DNA of 64,000 bases from Desarmillaria ectypa. Lineage: Eukaryota > Basidiomycota > Agaricomycetes > Agaricales > Physalacriaceae. Position numbers and translations under genes: made by a program. This document shows, in pieces, positions 35,101 through 47,663 of this stretch. Numbering within the stretch: position 1 is the stretch's first letter; the number at the start of each line of letters is the position of its first letter. The DNA is taken from NCBI GenBank assembly GCA_030407005.1, contig JAUDYN010000005.1:3984417-4048416 (forward strand), given 5' to 3'. Below the pieces are notes generated by a model that saw only the letters and a list, made by a program, of their open reading frames with translations, did not search any database and was not told where the DNA came from.

Positions 35101-36171
35101 TACCAGATGCTGAATATCATGCAAAACACATCCACCATGTATCATCCACAGACTGATGGACAGACTGAGAGAGTCAATCAAGAGGTTGAAAAATACCTCT
35201 GAATCTTTGTCAACCACCAATAGACCGACTGGGTGGCATGGCTACCACTCACAGAATTCACTCATAACAATCAAGTTCATTCAGCAACCGGCAAAAGCCC
35301 CTTTATGGTCTTATATGGATGAAATCCTCATCTCATCCCTGAATCTATCTGAAAAACCCACTTCGCAAACCCTGCAGCAGTAGAATTCACAGAAACTATG
35401 GCCAAAGTCCATAAGAAAGTCCATGATGCTTTGGAAAAAGCAGCAGTGCAAATGAAGACTCAACATGACAAGAGGAAACAGTCACCTCAGGAATATCAGA
35501 TCAGGGATAAGGTCTGGCTCAATACTGCCAACCTTCATCTTCTATGACCAAAAAAGAAACTTGATGACAAGTGAACTGGACCATTCAAAGTCATTGAGAA
35601 ATCTGGCACTTCAGCATACAAGCTGAAACTACCACCTCACTGGAAGATACACCCACATTTCAATGAAAAACTGTTAACTCCATATGTTACACCATCATTC
35701 TCTAATCAACACCAACCACCACCTCCTCCTCCAGAACTCGTCAACGGTCAAGAAGAATATGAAATTGAGGAAGTACTAGACTCTTGCATTCATTGTATAT
35801 GTGCCAAACATGGACAACTGTCCAAAGAAGTCACTGACTACCTAGTCAAGTGAAAGGGCTGGACCAGAGAATATAACTCTTGGGTCCAAGAAACCAAAAT
35901 GGAAAATGCTCAGGAAGCAATTGTGAAATATAAGGCTAACATTAACCAAGCCTTATATGACACCAAAATCATAACCAAAAACAAAATAGTGGACCAAATA
36001 CTGGATCATGAATATTCTGACAATGGAGATGTTGCATACCTTGCTCAACACAAAGATGGATACCAAAAGTGGATTATCAACCCAGATAAAGACACATGGA
36101 AAGGCCTAATCAATCAATATTGGATCAATCAAGCTGAATCACAACTAGACACCCCTGTTGAAGAATCTTAG
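32101..36171 (+). pseudogene. G2 pol: protease, RT, RNase H, integrase, chromodomain
   Basis: Protease motif near 32,545 reads LLDSSCTGSS (usual D-S/T-G has lost its Gly). RT spans about 33,180-33,900 with an intact YLDD at 33,607-33,618. RNase H starts about 34,040 (EADASDGAIG). Integrase has an HHCC finger (about 34,670-34,800, GCETCQRTKSD) and a core with HPQTDGQTERVNQ. Its first catalytic Asp is Asn (AAT, 34,879-34,881). A chromodomain follows at about 35,750-35,930 (EIEEVLD, then YLVK-stop-KGW, EYNSWV), which in chromoviruses directs insertion to heterochromatin. At least a dozen TGA/TAG stops lie at former Arg, Trp or Gln codons. It ends with TAG at 36,169-36,171. Confidence 0.9.
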
Positions 36172-36203
36172 CAGTCAGGACAACTGCTTTAACAAGGGGG
36201 TAA

Positions 36204-36597
36204 TATTACAATTTTTCCATTTATTCCATCATTTCACATCCTGATGCTTATGCATCATCTCCATATCTAACCAATTGTACCAGATCACCATATCAAGCCA
36301 CTAGCATTTCACAGATTCCTAATACCATCACCATAACTGGTCCATAGTCATCTGACACTCTCATAACTCATGCATGGACATTTGCATTTCATCTATTATT
36401 ACACGCCATATTTTCAGTATATAAGTAGAGTAGTTTTGTAGCATACTCTCTATCTTTTGACTAAACTTTAATCATAAACCTTCTACTACACACACACTAA
36501 AGACCCATGGTCCTCTTATCAAGTGTGATTGTCCAAACACAAGACAGCCCAAGAGTGACCTAGTGTCCCAAGTCACATGTTAGACAGGGTCATAACA
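36204..36597 (+). repeat. G2 3' LTR
   Basis: 394 bp, starting TATTACA (TG decayed to TA) after the purine-rich tract 'aacaaggggg'; followed by target duplication gggtc (36,598-36,602). Confidence 0.93.
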
Positions 36598-37464
36598 GGG
36601 TCATACCCTTCAAGAACTGGCATGACTCCAGGCGAATCAACCAGCAGAGGATGGGGCCGATGCCCAACTTTGATAGCTTTACATACAATATGGGCTATTA
36701 TGGCAGGCTGGGACACACTCAGTCCCAATATATGAATTATCCCCATTATCCTCCTGACACCCTGGCTCAACAGCACAACTCTTGCCTGACTCACCGCCAA
36801 TAAGTCAGACCTGATAACCTGGCTACTACTCTTATCAGGGTGGCAGTCTTCTATTTGCAGATGCAGGAGAAGATCCTGGATCAAGCACCACCTCTGCAGG
36901 ACCACTGCCACCTATGGTGGAAGAAGAATAGCAGGCAGCTAGAAACAGTCTAGCCAAAAGAGAACAATGCATTAAGAAGATGCATGAAGAACTTGAAAAG
37001 AAGGAAGCCAAGAAAGATCTCCTGATTGACATATACAAACTCAGTGAAAAAGAAAAGGAACCAGAGCAGGGAAGACTGATGGAACCTCCAAAGGGATACC
37101 CTACTCACTGGCCAGATTGATTTTTGATCCCAAGACCACCTCCAGAAAAGGGCTCACCTAACCCTCTACTGAATCCCATCAGAAACACCCCTGACAATAC
37201 CCCTTACATAGGGATAAAACCAATCCTTGTCCAGCCCCCAAAGCCATTCAAGGTGGACCATGACAACATTGAATGCTTTATAGGTGGCTGCATCACCTAT
37301 TTTAAAGTGTTCCAGCACTACTTCCAGCTGCCATCACATCTGGTCCTATTTATGACCTCCCATTTTGAGGGAGCCACCAAGGATTGGTGGGTCTACAAAA
37401 GACCTGACTTCTGGGTTGGAGAGGCCTATGACAGTACCCTTGCCCACTTTCAATATCCTTTATG
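36598..37464 (+). pseudogene. Gypsy G1 gag remnant, right part
   Basis: Continues 26,477-26,716 across G2. Gag core motifs are present at 37,200-37,450 (ECFIGGCITYFKVFQHYF, FEGATKDWW). It ends abruptly at 37,464 against a minus-strand gypsy LTR, in the middle of gag. Confidence 0.85.
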
Positions 37465-37700
37465 TGTTAGGGACCCACTTAGTCATGTGACTTGGGATGT
37501 CGGCTGTTCTCTAGGGGCTGTTATGTGTTCGAACAATTACCTGAGTAGAGAGTTAAGCATAGTCTTTAGTGTGTGAGAGTAAGAGGTATATGATTAAAGT
37601 TTAGTCAAAAGATAGAGTACAACAGTGAGTTTTACTCTACTTATATACTGTTTTTACAATGATATATATAGATGAAATGATAAAGTCCATGCTTGAACGG
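37465..37700 (-). mobile_element. Partial gypsy LTR (G5 3' LTR remnant)
   Basis: Minus-oriented gypsy LTR beginning TGTTAGGGACCC, collinear with the first about 235 bp of 40,914-41,331. It is cut at 37,700 by element C. Read on the minus strand it would be the downstream LTR of the G5 gag at 39,160-40,913. Confidence 0.75.
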
Positions 37701-39159
37701 TGATGTGCTTGGTAACGGCGAGTGACAAAAGAATTAGGGAATGGCAATGAACACCAATCACACTAAACCTCTTACTACTCTACACTTAATCACCAATATT
37801 GAATTCGGGCGGTTTCGAGTACGATGGAAGCACTCTGCAGACTTCAATAATCAAGTACAATTGTCTTTAAGACATTTTATTCGTTACTAGTGAGTTTATA
37901 CAAAGTACTACTCATACTAGTGGGGTGGGTAAGACACAATTAGATAAGAGTGACTTGGTTTGAGCTACTGCGCTCGTTCTGACTGAAACGGCTTCAGGCT
38001 GGTGGCACTCTTGGCCCTATACTGCTTCCTACAAGTGATAAACACTTGACCAGTCGCACTCTTGGCTGACTAGTGGCGCTCTTGGCCTAAGAATAAACTG
38101 ATGGCACTCTTGGCCCTATACTGCTTCCTACAAGTGATAAACACTTGACTAGCCACACTCTTGGCTAACTAGTGGCACTCTTGGCCTAAGAATAAACTAT
38201 AACTCCGAGAACTTTGCTTGAACTAACTTCAAAACACTCCGGACCTTTGCAGGACACAACAGTGACTCTAATGGACTTCAATTCAATGCAATTCTGTGGG
38301 CGACTTAGCGACTATTAATCACTTCGTCGAGGTTAAGCACAAAAGCCTTTAATTGGGGACACCAGTTACTACCAGTGAGGGCTCAACTGCAGGGATGGCT
38401 TGCCTGCTTTGCACGAGTGCCCATCCCACTACTTATATACTACTGAGGCAAAACTATAAATATCATCTGGGTATAGGGTATATTGGTAAGGATTTCTTGG
38501 CTAGTCACAAATAATGGTGAATAATCATACAATAGTCGGTCTAGTCTGTTTTCTTTTCAAATATTCGGTCTAGAGACTCCACAGTTGGTCTTTCCGCACC
38601 CTTGGCACAACTACAGGCCCTAGTAACGCGGTTATATGGATATCCGGATATTGGTACCTGTAACAGCTATCCGATCATGATCGAGGGTGCAGTCCGGCTC
38701 CACTAGCATCGATCATAAGAGATCTATATCAAAATAGTCGGATCTGGGCTCAAGGTTAATCCATTCCTAATTTATTTCTAAGTCCTGTTTCAAGATTGCC
38801 ATGTGACTAGTTATCCTGACTTAGGTGTTTATGCCCAGTCTGGGCTGCTAGTGACAGAACTTGATGAGATCTGTGTACTCTGCTCCTGGTTTTTGTGTGC
38901 TAGTAGCATCCTTTGTTTGCTAGTGGCTGTATTTCACTTAGTCCTGCTAGCATTCAAGTTACTAGTCTGGCCAGCTGGTAGATTTAACCCACTAATGGTG
39001 TTGCATCTAAGTCCTGGCTCTACCAGTTGCTTACTGCTTTTAACTATCAGCTCAAAGCCTCAGCTATAGTCCTCTATGTATCACTAGTATAGGATAGATG
39101 TGCAATAGTATTGTTACAAAATCGCAAAATCTAGGTGTGAATGTGTAGATGGCATATCA
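37701..39159 (-). mobile_element. LTR-like element C (1,459 bp) with internal duplication
   Basis: Nearly identical to B but inverted, and longer because of a 99-bp tandem duplication (38,002-38,100 and 38,101-38,199, units starting gtggcactcttggcc and atggcactcttggcc). Left flank is gypsy LTR, right flank is gypsy gag, and there is no target duplication. C therefore marks a deletion or recombination joint. Confidence 0.75.
38002..38199 (+). repeat. 99-bp tandem duplication inside element C
   Basis: Two adjacent copies of a segment found once in A and B. The copies differ at several positions, so the duplication is not brand new. Confidence 0.85.
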
Positions 39160-40913
39160 GCAGCATTCCCGACGGGATTGGGAATAGGGTCAGGAGGACC
39201 CTTGCCAGGGGGCAGTCTTGGGATCGAGTATTGATCTGGCCTGGGACCTGGGTAGCCTCTTGGTGGCTCCCCCGATGGTCTGCCCCTTTTGGGCTCCTTC
39301 CCCTTCTCCTGATCATGGAGGTAGTCCATCATCATCTTGCAGGTGGACTCCTCCCAATCAAGCTCTTTGCGCATTTCCACAATGCACCTTTCCTTTTCCA
39401 TCAGTGCAGTTTTCGTCTGCTGATGGATTTCTTCTGCCATGGCAGGGGTTCTTAATGCCCCTGCAGTGGCGTTTCCTGCAGGGGCATTCTCTGCTTCCAT
39501 GTCTTCTCCCACCCCTGCAAAGAGAAGACTACCACCCTGATAGGGGTGGTAACCTTGGTGATGTGCCCAATGGTGCAGGGGCAAGTCAGGAAGTGGTCAT
39601 GGGTTCACGACCAGGGTATCCAAGGGATGATCTGGATATATTTCGTATTGTGGCTGGTGATAGTCCAGCCTGCCATAATAACCTGTATTGTAGGTTAATG
39701 TATCATATTGGGGCCTTTGCCCCCAATCACTCCTCTCTTGCCACCTCCAGCCTCCATAAGTGCTGGAGGGTTCTCTCCAGCTCCCTTTTCTCCTCCTGAT
39801 CTTGGGCTCAAAGCCCTGGAAATAGATCCCCTGTGGAGGGGCGGAAGATGCTCCTGTCCCGGTTTGCTCGTATCTGGGAGTTGACAATGGCAGCCCAATC
39901 TGGGCCTCAAATGAGATCCCCTTGGTTGAGGGCCAGCCACTCATCCATCTCTGGTCTGGGCTCATCCCAGAGGTCTTGGGCTTCGACATCTCGACATCGA
40001 ACTTCCCACACAGCAGTCCTAAAGGGACCGAATATTCTTCGGTTGACCTTGGAGAGGTCGGGCCAGATAAAGTCCCCCCTGTTTGGGTTGAAGGGGTCAT
40101 CGAGGGCACAGGGAGGGGTCAGGGTTGGGGTTGGGGCATTGCGCTCCCCATTGGACTTGTCATCGGAGATTTCGATGATGGGGAGAGAGGAGGTGGAGAT
40201 TGAACCTCCTTGAGGCCAGTTTTCATGGCCCCAGGGGCCATAAGGGTGGTGGCGATCCATGGTGGGATCGTCGGGGTTTTGGGGTCCATGGTAGGACTCA
40301 TTGTCGCTGTCAGGATGATGGGGATTGGGATCATATGTGCCAGTGTTGCTGGCAGAGGGCAGGGGTTGGGGGACAAGGGGAAGGGCCAGGGTAAGGGGGC
40401 AGAGCATCATTGAGCATAACCCAAACATCCTGCACATATTCCTGGGCCACTGTGAAGGTGGCAGTGGGTCGTTCCATCCAGTACTGGAGTAGAACTGCCC
40501 ACGCATTATGGACGCAGGCAGAGGAGGGCCTGGGAATCAGGGGCCTCAAAGCATTGGTGCTCCCCTTGGAGGAGGAGGCAATTGTGAACCGGGCATGGGG
40601 GCAGATGAGTGGTACTGCCTCTCGTTCTCCCAGTCTGACAGGGGGTAACTCCCAGGGAATGACATGGTCTGGGTGTCATGAGGGTCGGGGTGGGGGTTGT
40701 GGTCGTCAAGCCTGCCTTTGCTGAAGCAAGGCTCGGATTTCTTCCTCATATAGTAAAACAGTGAGGACCATGAAAAAGGTCAAAAGAATGGTGCCGCCGA
40801 TGGCGATGCCAAGAGAAATGGTTCATGGTTCTTGTCGGTTGTTTTCTTCTTCAGGCATGAAGAAGGGCTTCTTTATGGCTAGCATTGAAGAAGCAGAAGA
40901 ATCTTTTGACTAA
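39160..40913 (-). pseudogene. Gypsy G5 gag, minus strand, CpG-retaining
   Basis: Read from the LTR at 40,914: primer site 40,901-40,913, leader frame from ATG at about 40,858 (MPEEENNRQEP, then the hydrophobic TILLTFFMVLTVLLYEEE), a long Pro/Asp-rich gag section (frames at 39,597-40,109 and 39,907-40,506), and MEAENAPAGNATAG near 39,490. It stops at the element C joint before the Gag core and zinc knuckle. Unlike G1-G4 it keeps many CG dinucleotides and long open frames, so it is a less decayed subfamily or a later arrival. A TGA interrupts the leader. Confidence 0.75.
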
Positions 40914-41331
40914 TGTTAGGACCCAACTTAGTCATGAGACTTGGGACATCAGCTGACTTCTAAGGGCTGTTACACATTTGAACAGTTACCTAAATAGAAG
41001 TTTAAGCATGGTCTTTAGTGAAGTGAGAGTAAGTGGTTTATGGATTAAGTTTAGTCAAAAGATAGAGTACAACAGTGTAGTTTACTCTGTTTATATACTA
41101 TTTCTATGGCATTATATATAGATGAAATGCTAGAGTCCATGCTCAAATAGTGTCAAAGTAGGATGGTCTGGAAGGATCATACAACCAATTGAAAGTGTCT
41201 GGGGTGACAGACAGTGAGAATGAGGGTAGTAGCCAGTGAATAGCTGGATATGAGTCAGAATTGAGGATAGATTAGATGGCTGAGTCATGGATATGACTCA
41301 AATAAGATAAGATAACGGAAAAATCATAACA
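40914..41331 (-). repeat. G5 5' LTR (418 bp)
   Basis: On the minus strand it starts TGTTATGATTTTTCC and ends GGGTCCTAACA. It contains TATATAAACAG and, 34 nt after the TATA start, ATCTTTTGACTAA (complement at 41,051-41,063), an exact 13-nt complement of the primer site at 40,901-40,913. Confidence 0.88.
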
Positions 41332-44300
41332 ATGAAGAGGATAACATGGCTTTCCTACAATGGAAAGTGCAACAGTCCAAGTCCCAAACCCCACCTAACA
41401 AGAGGGTACCAAATCCCAAAATCCCACTGGTCATAGGAGTACCTGTTTACATGTGGTATAAACCATTCAGAATTGACTGGACATTATGCACCATTCATAC
41501 TGCTAAGAACTTGGCCATCACCAAGGCCACTCTCTCTACTTGGGTTCATCCCAAATGACTCAGAGAGATCACTGACAAGCTTGCTAAGAGCTTACAGACT
41601 GGAGAAAGCAATGCCAGAGAGCAGCTTTACAAACTCTGTGAACCAATTAGGTATATCCACAGTACCAAAAGTTCTGGATGGGACTTCTTGGTGGACATAC
41701 AGTTGGCCCCTTGCACAGAGAAGAAAGCCTTGACTACCAAGGCATTGCTTGACAGTGGCTGCACCAACAGCTCTATCAATTGGTCTTATGTTTGTCAGCA
41801 TGAATTAGACACCTAAAAGTCTGTGGCCTCTATTCCAGTATATAATGCAGATGGAACCCACAACAAGGTAGGTGATATCACTGAATTCATAGAACTCTGA
41901 ATGACCATTGGTGGTCATACTGAACAAATTGACCTAGCAGTCACTGATTTGGGCTCCAAGATAGTCTACTTGGGCCACAACTGGCTTAAACACCATAACC
42001 CATTAATCAACTGGAAAATGGGACACATGATTTTCAGACACTGCCAATGCATCAAAAACCCTATTTCCCTTCCTGATACAGATGACAAAGATGCATGAGA
42101 TGAAGAACTCAAGGATGGCAAAACTATTCTTGCCATCAACATATAAGAAGAGCTTACCATTCAGGCAGTGCACCATGCTAATGAATTAGCTGCTGCCACC
42201 AATGCTGAAAAACCAAAGAAAATGTTTGAGAAGATGGTACCTCCTTAGTATCAGAGCTTTAGAGATTTATTCTCTAAAGAAAGCTTTGATGAATTACCCA
42301 AATGTAAACCTTGGGACCACACTATTGAACTGGTGCCCAATGCCAAGTCCATACTAGACTGCAAAGTCTATCTTCTCAACTGTAATGAGCAGGAACAACT
42401 GGATAAATTCCTTGATAAAAACTTGGACTCAGGATAAATCCACTCCTCAAAATCCCCCTTCACCTCCTCTTTCTTCTTTGTCAAGAAAAAGGATAGATCA
42501 CTACACCCTGTTCAGGATTATCGCAAACTGAATGAGATGACAATTAAAAATTGATATCCCCTTCCCCTCATTTCCAAACTCATCAACAAATTATGTGGAG
42601 CAAAGTATTTCTCTAAACTAGACATTCGATGGAGATACAACAATGTACACATTTGAGAAGGGGATGAAGAAAAGGCTGTATTCAGAACTAATCAAGGACT
42701 CTTTGAGCCTATGGTTATGTTCTTTGGCCTTATGAATTCATCAGCCACTTTTCAGTGGATGATGAACAACATCTTCAAGAACCTTATCACTGGGGAAAAA
42801 GTGACCATTTATCTTGATAATATCCTCATCTTCACCAGGAATCTAGAGGAACATTGACAAATCATACAACAAGTTCTTCAGTGGCTACAAGAAAACAAAT
42901 TGTTCCTCAAAGCCAAGAAATTTGAATTTGAAGTATTTGAAACCAAGTACCTGGGCATAATCATCAGCCAGGACTCTATTTGCATGGATCCAGTCAAGGT
43001 CACAGGAATAGCAGAATAGCCAACTCCAACCAAGAAAAAAAATTACAGTCATTCTTAGGATTTACAAACTTCTACCAAAAGTTTATCCACAACTACTCCA
43101 AGATTGTTCAACCCCTCACACAATTAACAGGGAATAATGAGTGACAGTGGGGAATAGAGCAAGAAAAAGCATTTTCACAGCTCAAAACACAAATGACAAA
43201 TGACAACACTCTCACAATGCTCTCTAATGATGGAAAATTCTGAGTAGAGGCTGACTCTAGCAATGGAGCTATCAGCACTGTTCTCAGCTAAGAACAGAAC
43301 AGAAAATGGAGGTCAGTGGCCTTTATGTCCAAAGCATTAATGGCCACTGAATGCAACTATGAAATCTATGATAAAGAGTTGCTGGCCATTATATTCACCC
43401 TAGAGGAATGGCACTATTATCTCATGAATGTCAAGGAGATTATTGAAATCTGGATGGATCATCAGAACCTCCAGTACTTCCAAAAACCACAGAAATTGAA
43501 CCACCGACAAGCCTGATGGGTTACTGAATTGGCCGAGTATCACTGTACTCTTCAGCATAAGGCCAGAACTGCAAACAAGAAAGCCAACCTACTCAGTCAG
43601 CAAGACAATCATGATCAGGGAAAAGAAGACAATCAGAACATGATTATTCTGTCCTCTGAGCATTTCTGTTCACTCATTCTACCCACAGCAGATGAACAAA
43701 TAAAGCATATAAGAGATGCTACATGACACAAAGATCAATGGGATCAGAGGATTGCCAAATCCCTTGACTATGAGAAAGGAATTATATAGGAAAATGGAAT
43801 CCTGTACTATGATGGACAGATTTATATTTCTTGAAATGAGGTTCTTCAAGGAGAAATCATCGCTGGCTACCATGATCATATTATGGCAGGGCATCTAGAC
43901 ATCACCAAAACCTCAGAGTTGATACTCAGAGAATACTGGTGGCAAAAGATGAAGAAGGACATCAAAATATACATCAAAGATTGTGAAACCTGTCAATGAA
44001 CAAAGAGTGACACTCAGGCAAAAGCTGCCCCCCTTCATCCCAATGCCATCCCAACTTTCCCATGGATGCATATCTCCATCAATATGATTACTGGAATTCT
44101 GAAATCAGATGGATATGATGCCCTGTTGGTCATCATTGATCAATTCTCCAAAGTGATCATTCTAGTAGCCTGCTACAAGGAACTATCAGCAGAGGGATGG
44201 GCATGCATCCTTTGAGATCAGGTCTATGTGAAGCATGGAATGCCACAGAGGGTTATTTCAGATTGGGGACCACAATTCATCTCCATATTCATGAAGGAAC

Positions 44301-45404
44301 TATATTGGATGTTAAACATCACACAGAACATGTTGACAGCCTATCATTCCCAAACTGATGGACAGATGGAATGCATCAATCAAGAAATTGAGAAGCATCT
44401 CTGAATATTCATCAACCACTGACAGATGGACTGGAATGAGTGGTTACCATTAGCATAATTTGCCCACAATAACCAAATACACTCTTCCATGAGAAAGAGT
44501 CCATTCATAACACTCTATGGTCAAAATCCCTGAATAATTCCAGACTTGACTTGAGACACTCCTTTCACCAACCCAGTGGCCATGGAATTCATGGAGACCA
44601 TGGTGCAAGTCTATAAAGAAGTACATGATGCTTTGGAAAAAGCAGCAGCACAAATGAAAGCACAATACAACAAAAGAAAACAGGTGACCTGGGAATACAA
44701 AATTAGCAATAAAGTATGGCTCAATACAGCCAACCTCCATCTTCTGAGACCCAAGAAAAAGCTCAACAACAAATGAACAGGTCCATTCATAATCCTTGAA
44801 AAAGCAGGCACAGCAGCATATAAGTTAAAACTGCCACCCCACTGGAAATTTCATCCCAGGTTCAACAAAAAATTGCTAACTCCCTATGTCACACCCTCTT
44901 TTCCAAATCAACAACAACTGCTGCCTCCTCCTCTGGACCTTATTGATGGCCAAGAAGAATACAAGATCAAAGAAGTGTTAGACTTATACACCTGTCAGGT
45001 ATGCACAAAGAAAAGACAACCATCCAAGTTAGTCATAGACTACTTGGTCAAATGGAAAGGATGGATGAGAGAGCATAATTCCTGGGTCTGAGACACTGGA
45101 ATGGCTAATACCAAGGAAGCGATTATGGAGTATGAAGCAAACATTAACCAAGCCATACACACTATCAAAATCATAACCAAGGGAAAAGCCATAACTAATA
45201 TACTTGACCACAAATACTCTGGGAATGGTGACATTACATACATTGCCCAGCACAAGATGGACTTCAAAAATGGATCATTAACCCAGACAAAGAAGTATGG
45301 AAATATTTGATTGATCAGTATTGGATCAGTCAAGCAGAATCACAACTTGAAACCTCTGAAGAAGAATCTTAGCAGTTGGGATGACTGCTTTAACAAGGGA
45401 GTAA
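41332..45404 (+). pseudogene. Gypsy G4 pol, 5'-truncated
   Basis: Begins inside the gag-pol junction (matching G2 at about 32,117) directly after the G5 LTR, with no gag. It then runs protease (LLDSGCTNSSIN near 41,747), RT with YLDN at 42,810-42,821 (second catalytic Asp lost), RNase H (about 43,240), integrase (HHCC near 43,870-44,000; first catalytic Asp is Asn) and chromodomain (EYKIKEVLD, YLVKWKGWMREHNSWV, near 44,950-45,090). Many stops. The 3' end has the same AACAAGGG tract before its LTR as G2 and G3. Confidence 0.88.
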
Positions 45405-45798
45405 TGTTATGATTTTTCTATTATCTTATCTTATCTAATATCATATTGCTTATGCATCATTGACACATCACCCAAAATGCCATCATTCAGTCTTATTAAC
45501 CCTCTCACATCTCACCTATTCTAAAATGCCTCACCATGGTTGGACCATAGTCATATGACTCAACTCATTTCATGTATAGACACTACTGTTTCACCTATTA
45601 ATAAACTATATGCTTCAGTATATAAGTAGAGTAGTTTTAGTATATGCTCTTTACCTTTTGACTAAAATTAATTCATACACTATTCTTTCACTCTTCTAAA
45701 GATCTACACCACACTCTAATTATGGGTGATTGTCCAAACACAAGACAGCCCTAGAGTTGCATCTGATCCCAAGATCATATGGGAATTGGGTCCTAACA
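45405..45798 (+). repeat. G4 3' LTR (394 bp)
   Basis: TGTTATGATTTTTC..GGGTCCTAACA, TATATAAG at about 45,620. Immediately followed by minus-strand copia-2 integrase sequence, so G4 had inserted in copia-2; the matching left flank is lost. Confidence 0.9.
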
Positions 45799-47256
45799 TG
45801 TTTTACCTCCCCACTAGTGAGTTCCTTTGCATTGTCAACATGTAGTATCTTTGGTGTGAATCCATGCTGTGTTTCAATGAAGGTGACATATTCTTTAATC
45901 TTCTGTAATGCTTCTGACTTTAATTTCATGAATTCAGGTGTACATCACCAGATTATATCATCTGTGAGTGTGATGTTGTATTTTGACTTCTGCAGAGACT
46001 CAACTTAGGCTGGTCTCCAGATATCACTATGTGTGATTTCCCCTGGTTTCTTACTTTGATGTTTTGCTTCTTGTGGGAATGAATGAAGAGTCATCTTGGC
46101 TTGAATACAAGGTCTGCATTGACTGAGTGGAGGTGAGTTGTCATTGGCTATGAATCCTTCCACCAACCCTTCTCTCTTCAATTGTTCTAACCCTGACTTC
46201 CCTAGGTGTCTCATGCATTTGTGCTAAGCATCCCATATGTTCTTATTTTTGGTGTCAGCAATGTTTGACTGTTCTTGTACAGTGTTATATGCTTGAGCAT
46301 CTATCAAATACAAATGGTATGTCTTCTTTCCTTCTGCCAGGATTTTCCTATTCTTTCAGAGAAACTGGACTATGCCATTCTTGAATAAAGCTTCTATACT
46401 AGAATTATCAAGCCTGCTGATGGAGATAAGGTTGTTTACAGCATTCAGTGCATAGAGTGTATTTTTCAGTTTGTGAGTGATGGTTTTCCCATTGACTTTG
46501 CAGTCTAACAGGACTGTTCCTTGGCCTAGTGCCCAAATAGATGCATTTCCAATGTCTGTGATGGTCATGGTCTCAAGCAGCTTGAAGTCTATGAAGGTTT
46601 CTCAGAGATTGGAGATATGTGAGGTTGTTCTGAAGTCAGATAGCCAGCTGTAAGTGGAGAAATGTGAGTCAAATTGGGGCTTAGACTCTATATTGTAGGT
46701 GGCTTCAACAACATCATCCTTCATGTTTCCTGAATCTTTTGCCTGATTAGATCTTTCCCTCTTCTTTTTTCCCTGCTTTCTGCCTAAACCTTTCCCTTCT
46801 TAGCTGCCACCCTTGGACCAACACTGTGCTAATGTGTGGCCTCACTTGTGGCAGTTCCAACACTTGACATCATTGGAGACCTTCCCTGATGTGGAGTTCC
46901 CTTGGCTGCTTCCACTGCCTGTCTTTCTGTTATTGCATCCATATATGGTGGCTTTACTTTCACCAGATTTTTCAATCCATTGACAGTTCTCTTCAAGATT
47001 GATGACAATAAACTCATGCAATGTGACTGTTGGGTTATTTCCAGTGGATCCTAGGTATGCTGATGTAAACTGGTCCCAGGATTCTGGTAGTGATGATATG
47101 AGCAGCATCAGAAAGTCATCATCAGTGATGATACTCTCCAACATACCAAGCTCTTTCTGAATTCAGTGCATCTCTGTGGTGTGCTCAATGATATCTGTGG
47201 ACTCATCAGCCACAGTGTGATAAAGACAGCATCAGTGTATGAGTATTCCTAATTTT
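45799..47256 (-). pseudogene. Copia-2 gag (3' part), protease and integrase N-terminus
   Basis: Minus-strand order: Gag tail (SSLPESWDQFTSAYLGS near 47,080), CCHC knuckle (CWNCHK.GH, near 46,860), retropepsin region (NTLYALNAVNNLISISRL near 46,450), GAG-pre-integrase and integrase zinc finger (HLGKSGLEQL, CRPCIQAK near 46,100-46,210) and integrase core (PKILHVDNAKELTSGE near 45,830). It is cut at 45,799 by the G4 LTR. The RT and 3' LTR are missing from the window. Its gag continues at 55,398 on the far side of G3. Confidence 0.88.
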
Positions 47257-47650
47257 TGTTATGATTTTCCCATTATCTTATCATTTTCATGTCCTGATGC
47301 TTACACATCACTCTCATATCCAACCAATCATACCAAATCATCATATCAAACTGCTAAATGCTTCATATATTCCTAATGGCTTCACTATAACTGGACCATG
47401 ATTGTCTGATCCCCTCATGACTCACACATAGACACTGTTGTTTCAGGTATTAATAGCATCATATTTCAGTATATAAGTAGAGTAGTTTTAGTACATACTC
47501 TCTATCTTTGAACTAAACTTAAATCATATACCTTCTCTTGCACATATCCAAAGACTGAACCATCCTCTACCACAAGTGATTGTCTGAATGCAAGACAGCT
47601 CAGAGTGATGTAAAGGTCCCAAGATCATGTGCTAGGACCAGGTCCTAACA
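47257..47650 (+). repeat. G3 5' LTR
   Basis: TGTTATGATTTTCCC..GGTCCTAACA with TATATAAG at about 47,470. Primer site TTAGTCAAAAGAT follows at 47,651-47,663; its target in this LTR (47,504-47,516) has two mismatches. Confidence 0.93.
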
Positions 47651-47663
47651 TTAGTCAAAAGAT

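Larger units (their letters stand above)
26717..36597 (+). mobile_element. Gypsy G2, full-length Ty3/gypsy chromovirus with nested element B
   Basis: Both LTRs are 394 bp (26,717-27,110 and 36,204-36,597), flanked by the 5-bp target duplication gggtc. The element is 9,881 bp, or about 8.5 kb without the nested 1,360-bp copy B. Order: LTR, self-complementary primer site, leader ORF, gag with CCHC knuckle, protease, RT, RNase H, integrase, chromodomain, LTR. The coding region has many TGA/TAG stops, so it is inactive. LTR differences are mostly transitions, several being TG in one LTR and CA in the other, as expected from decay of a shared CG. Confidence 0.95.
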
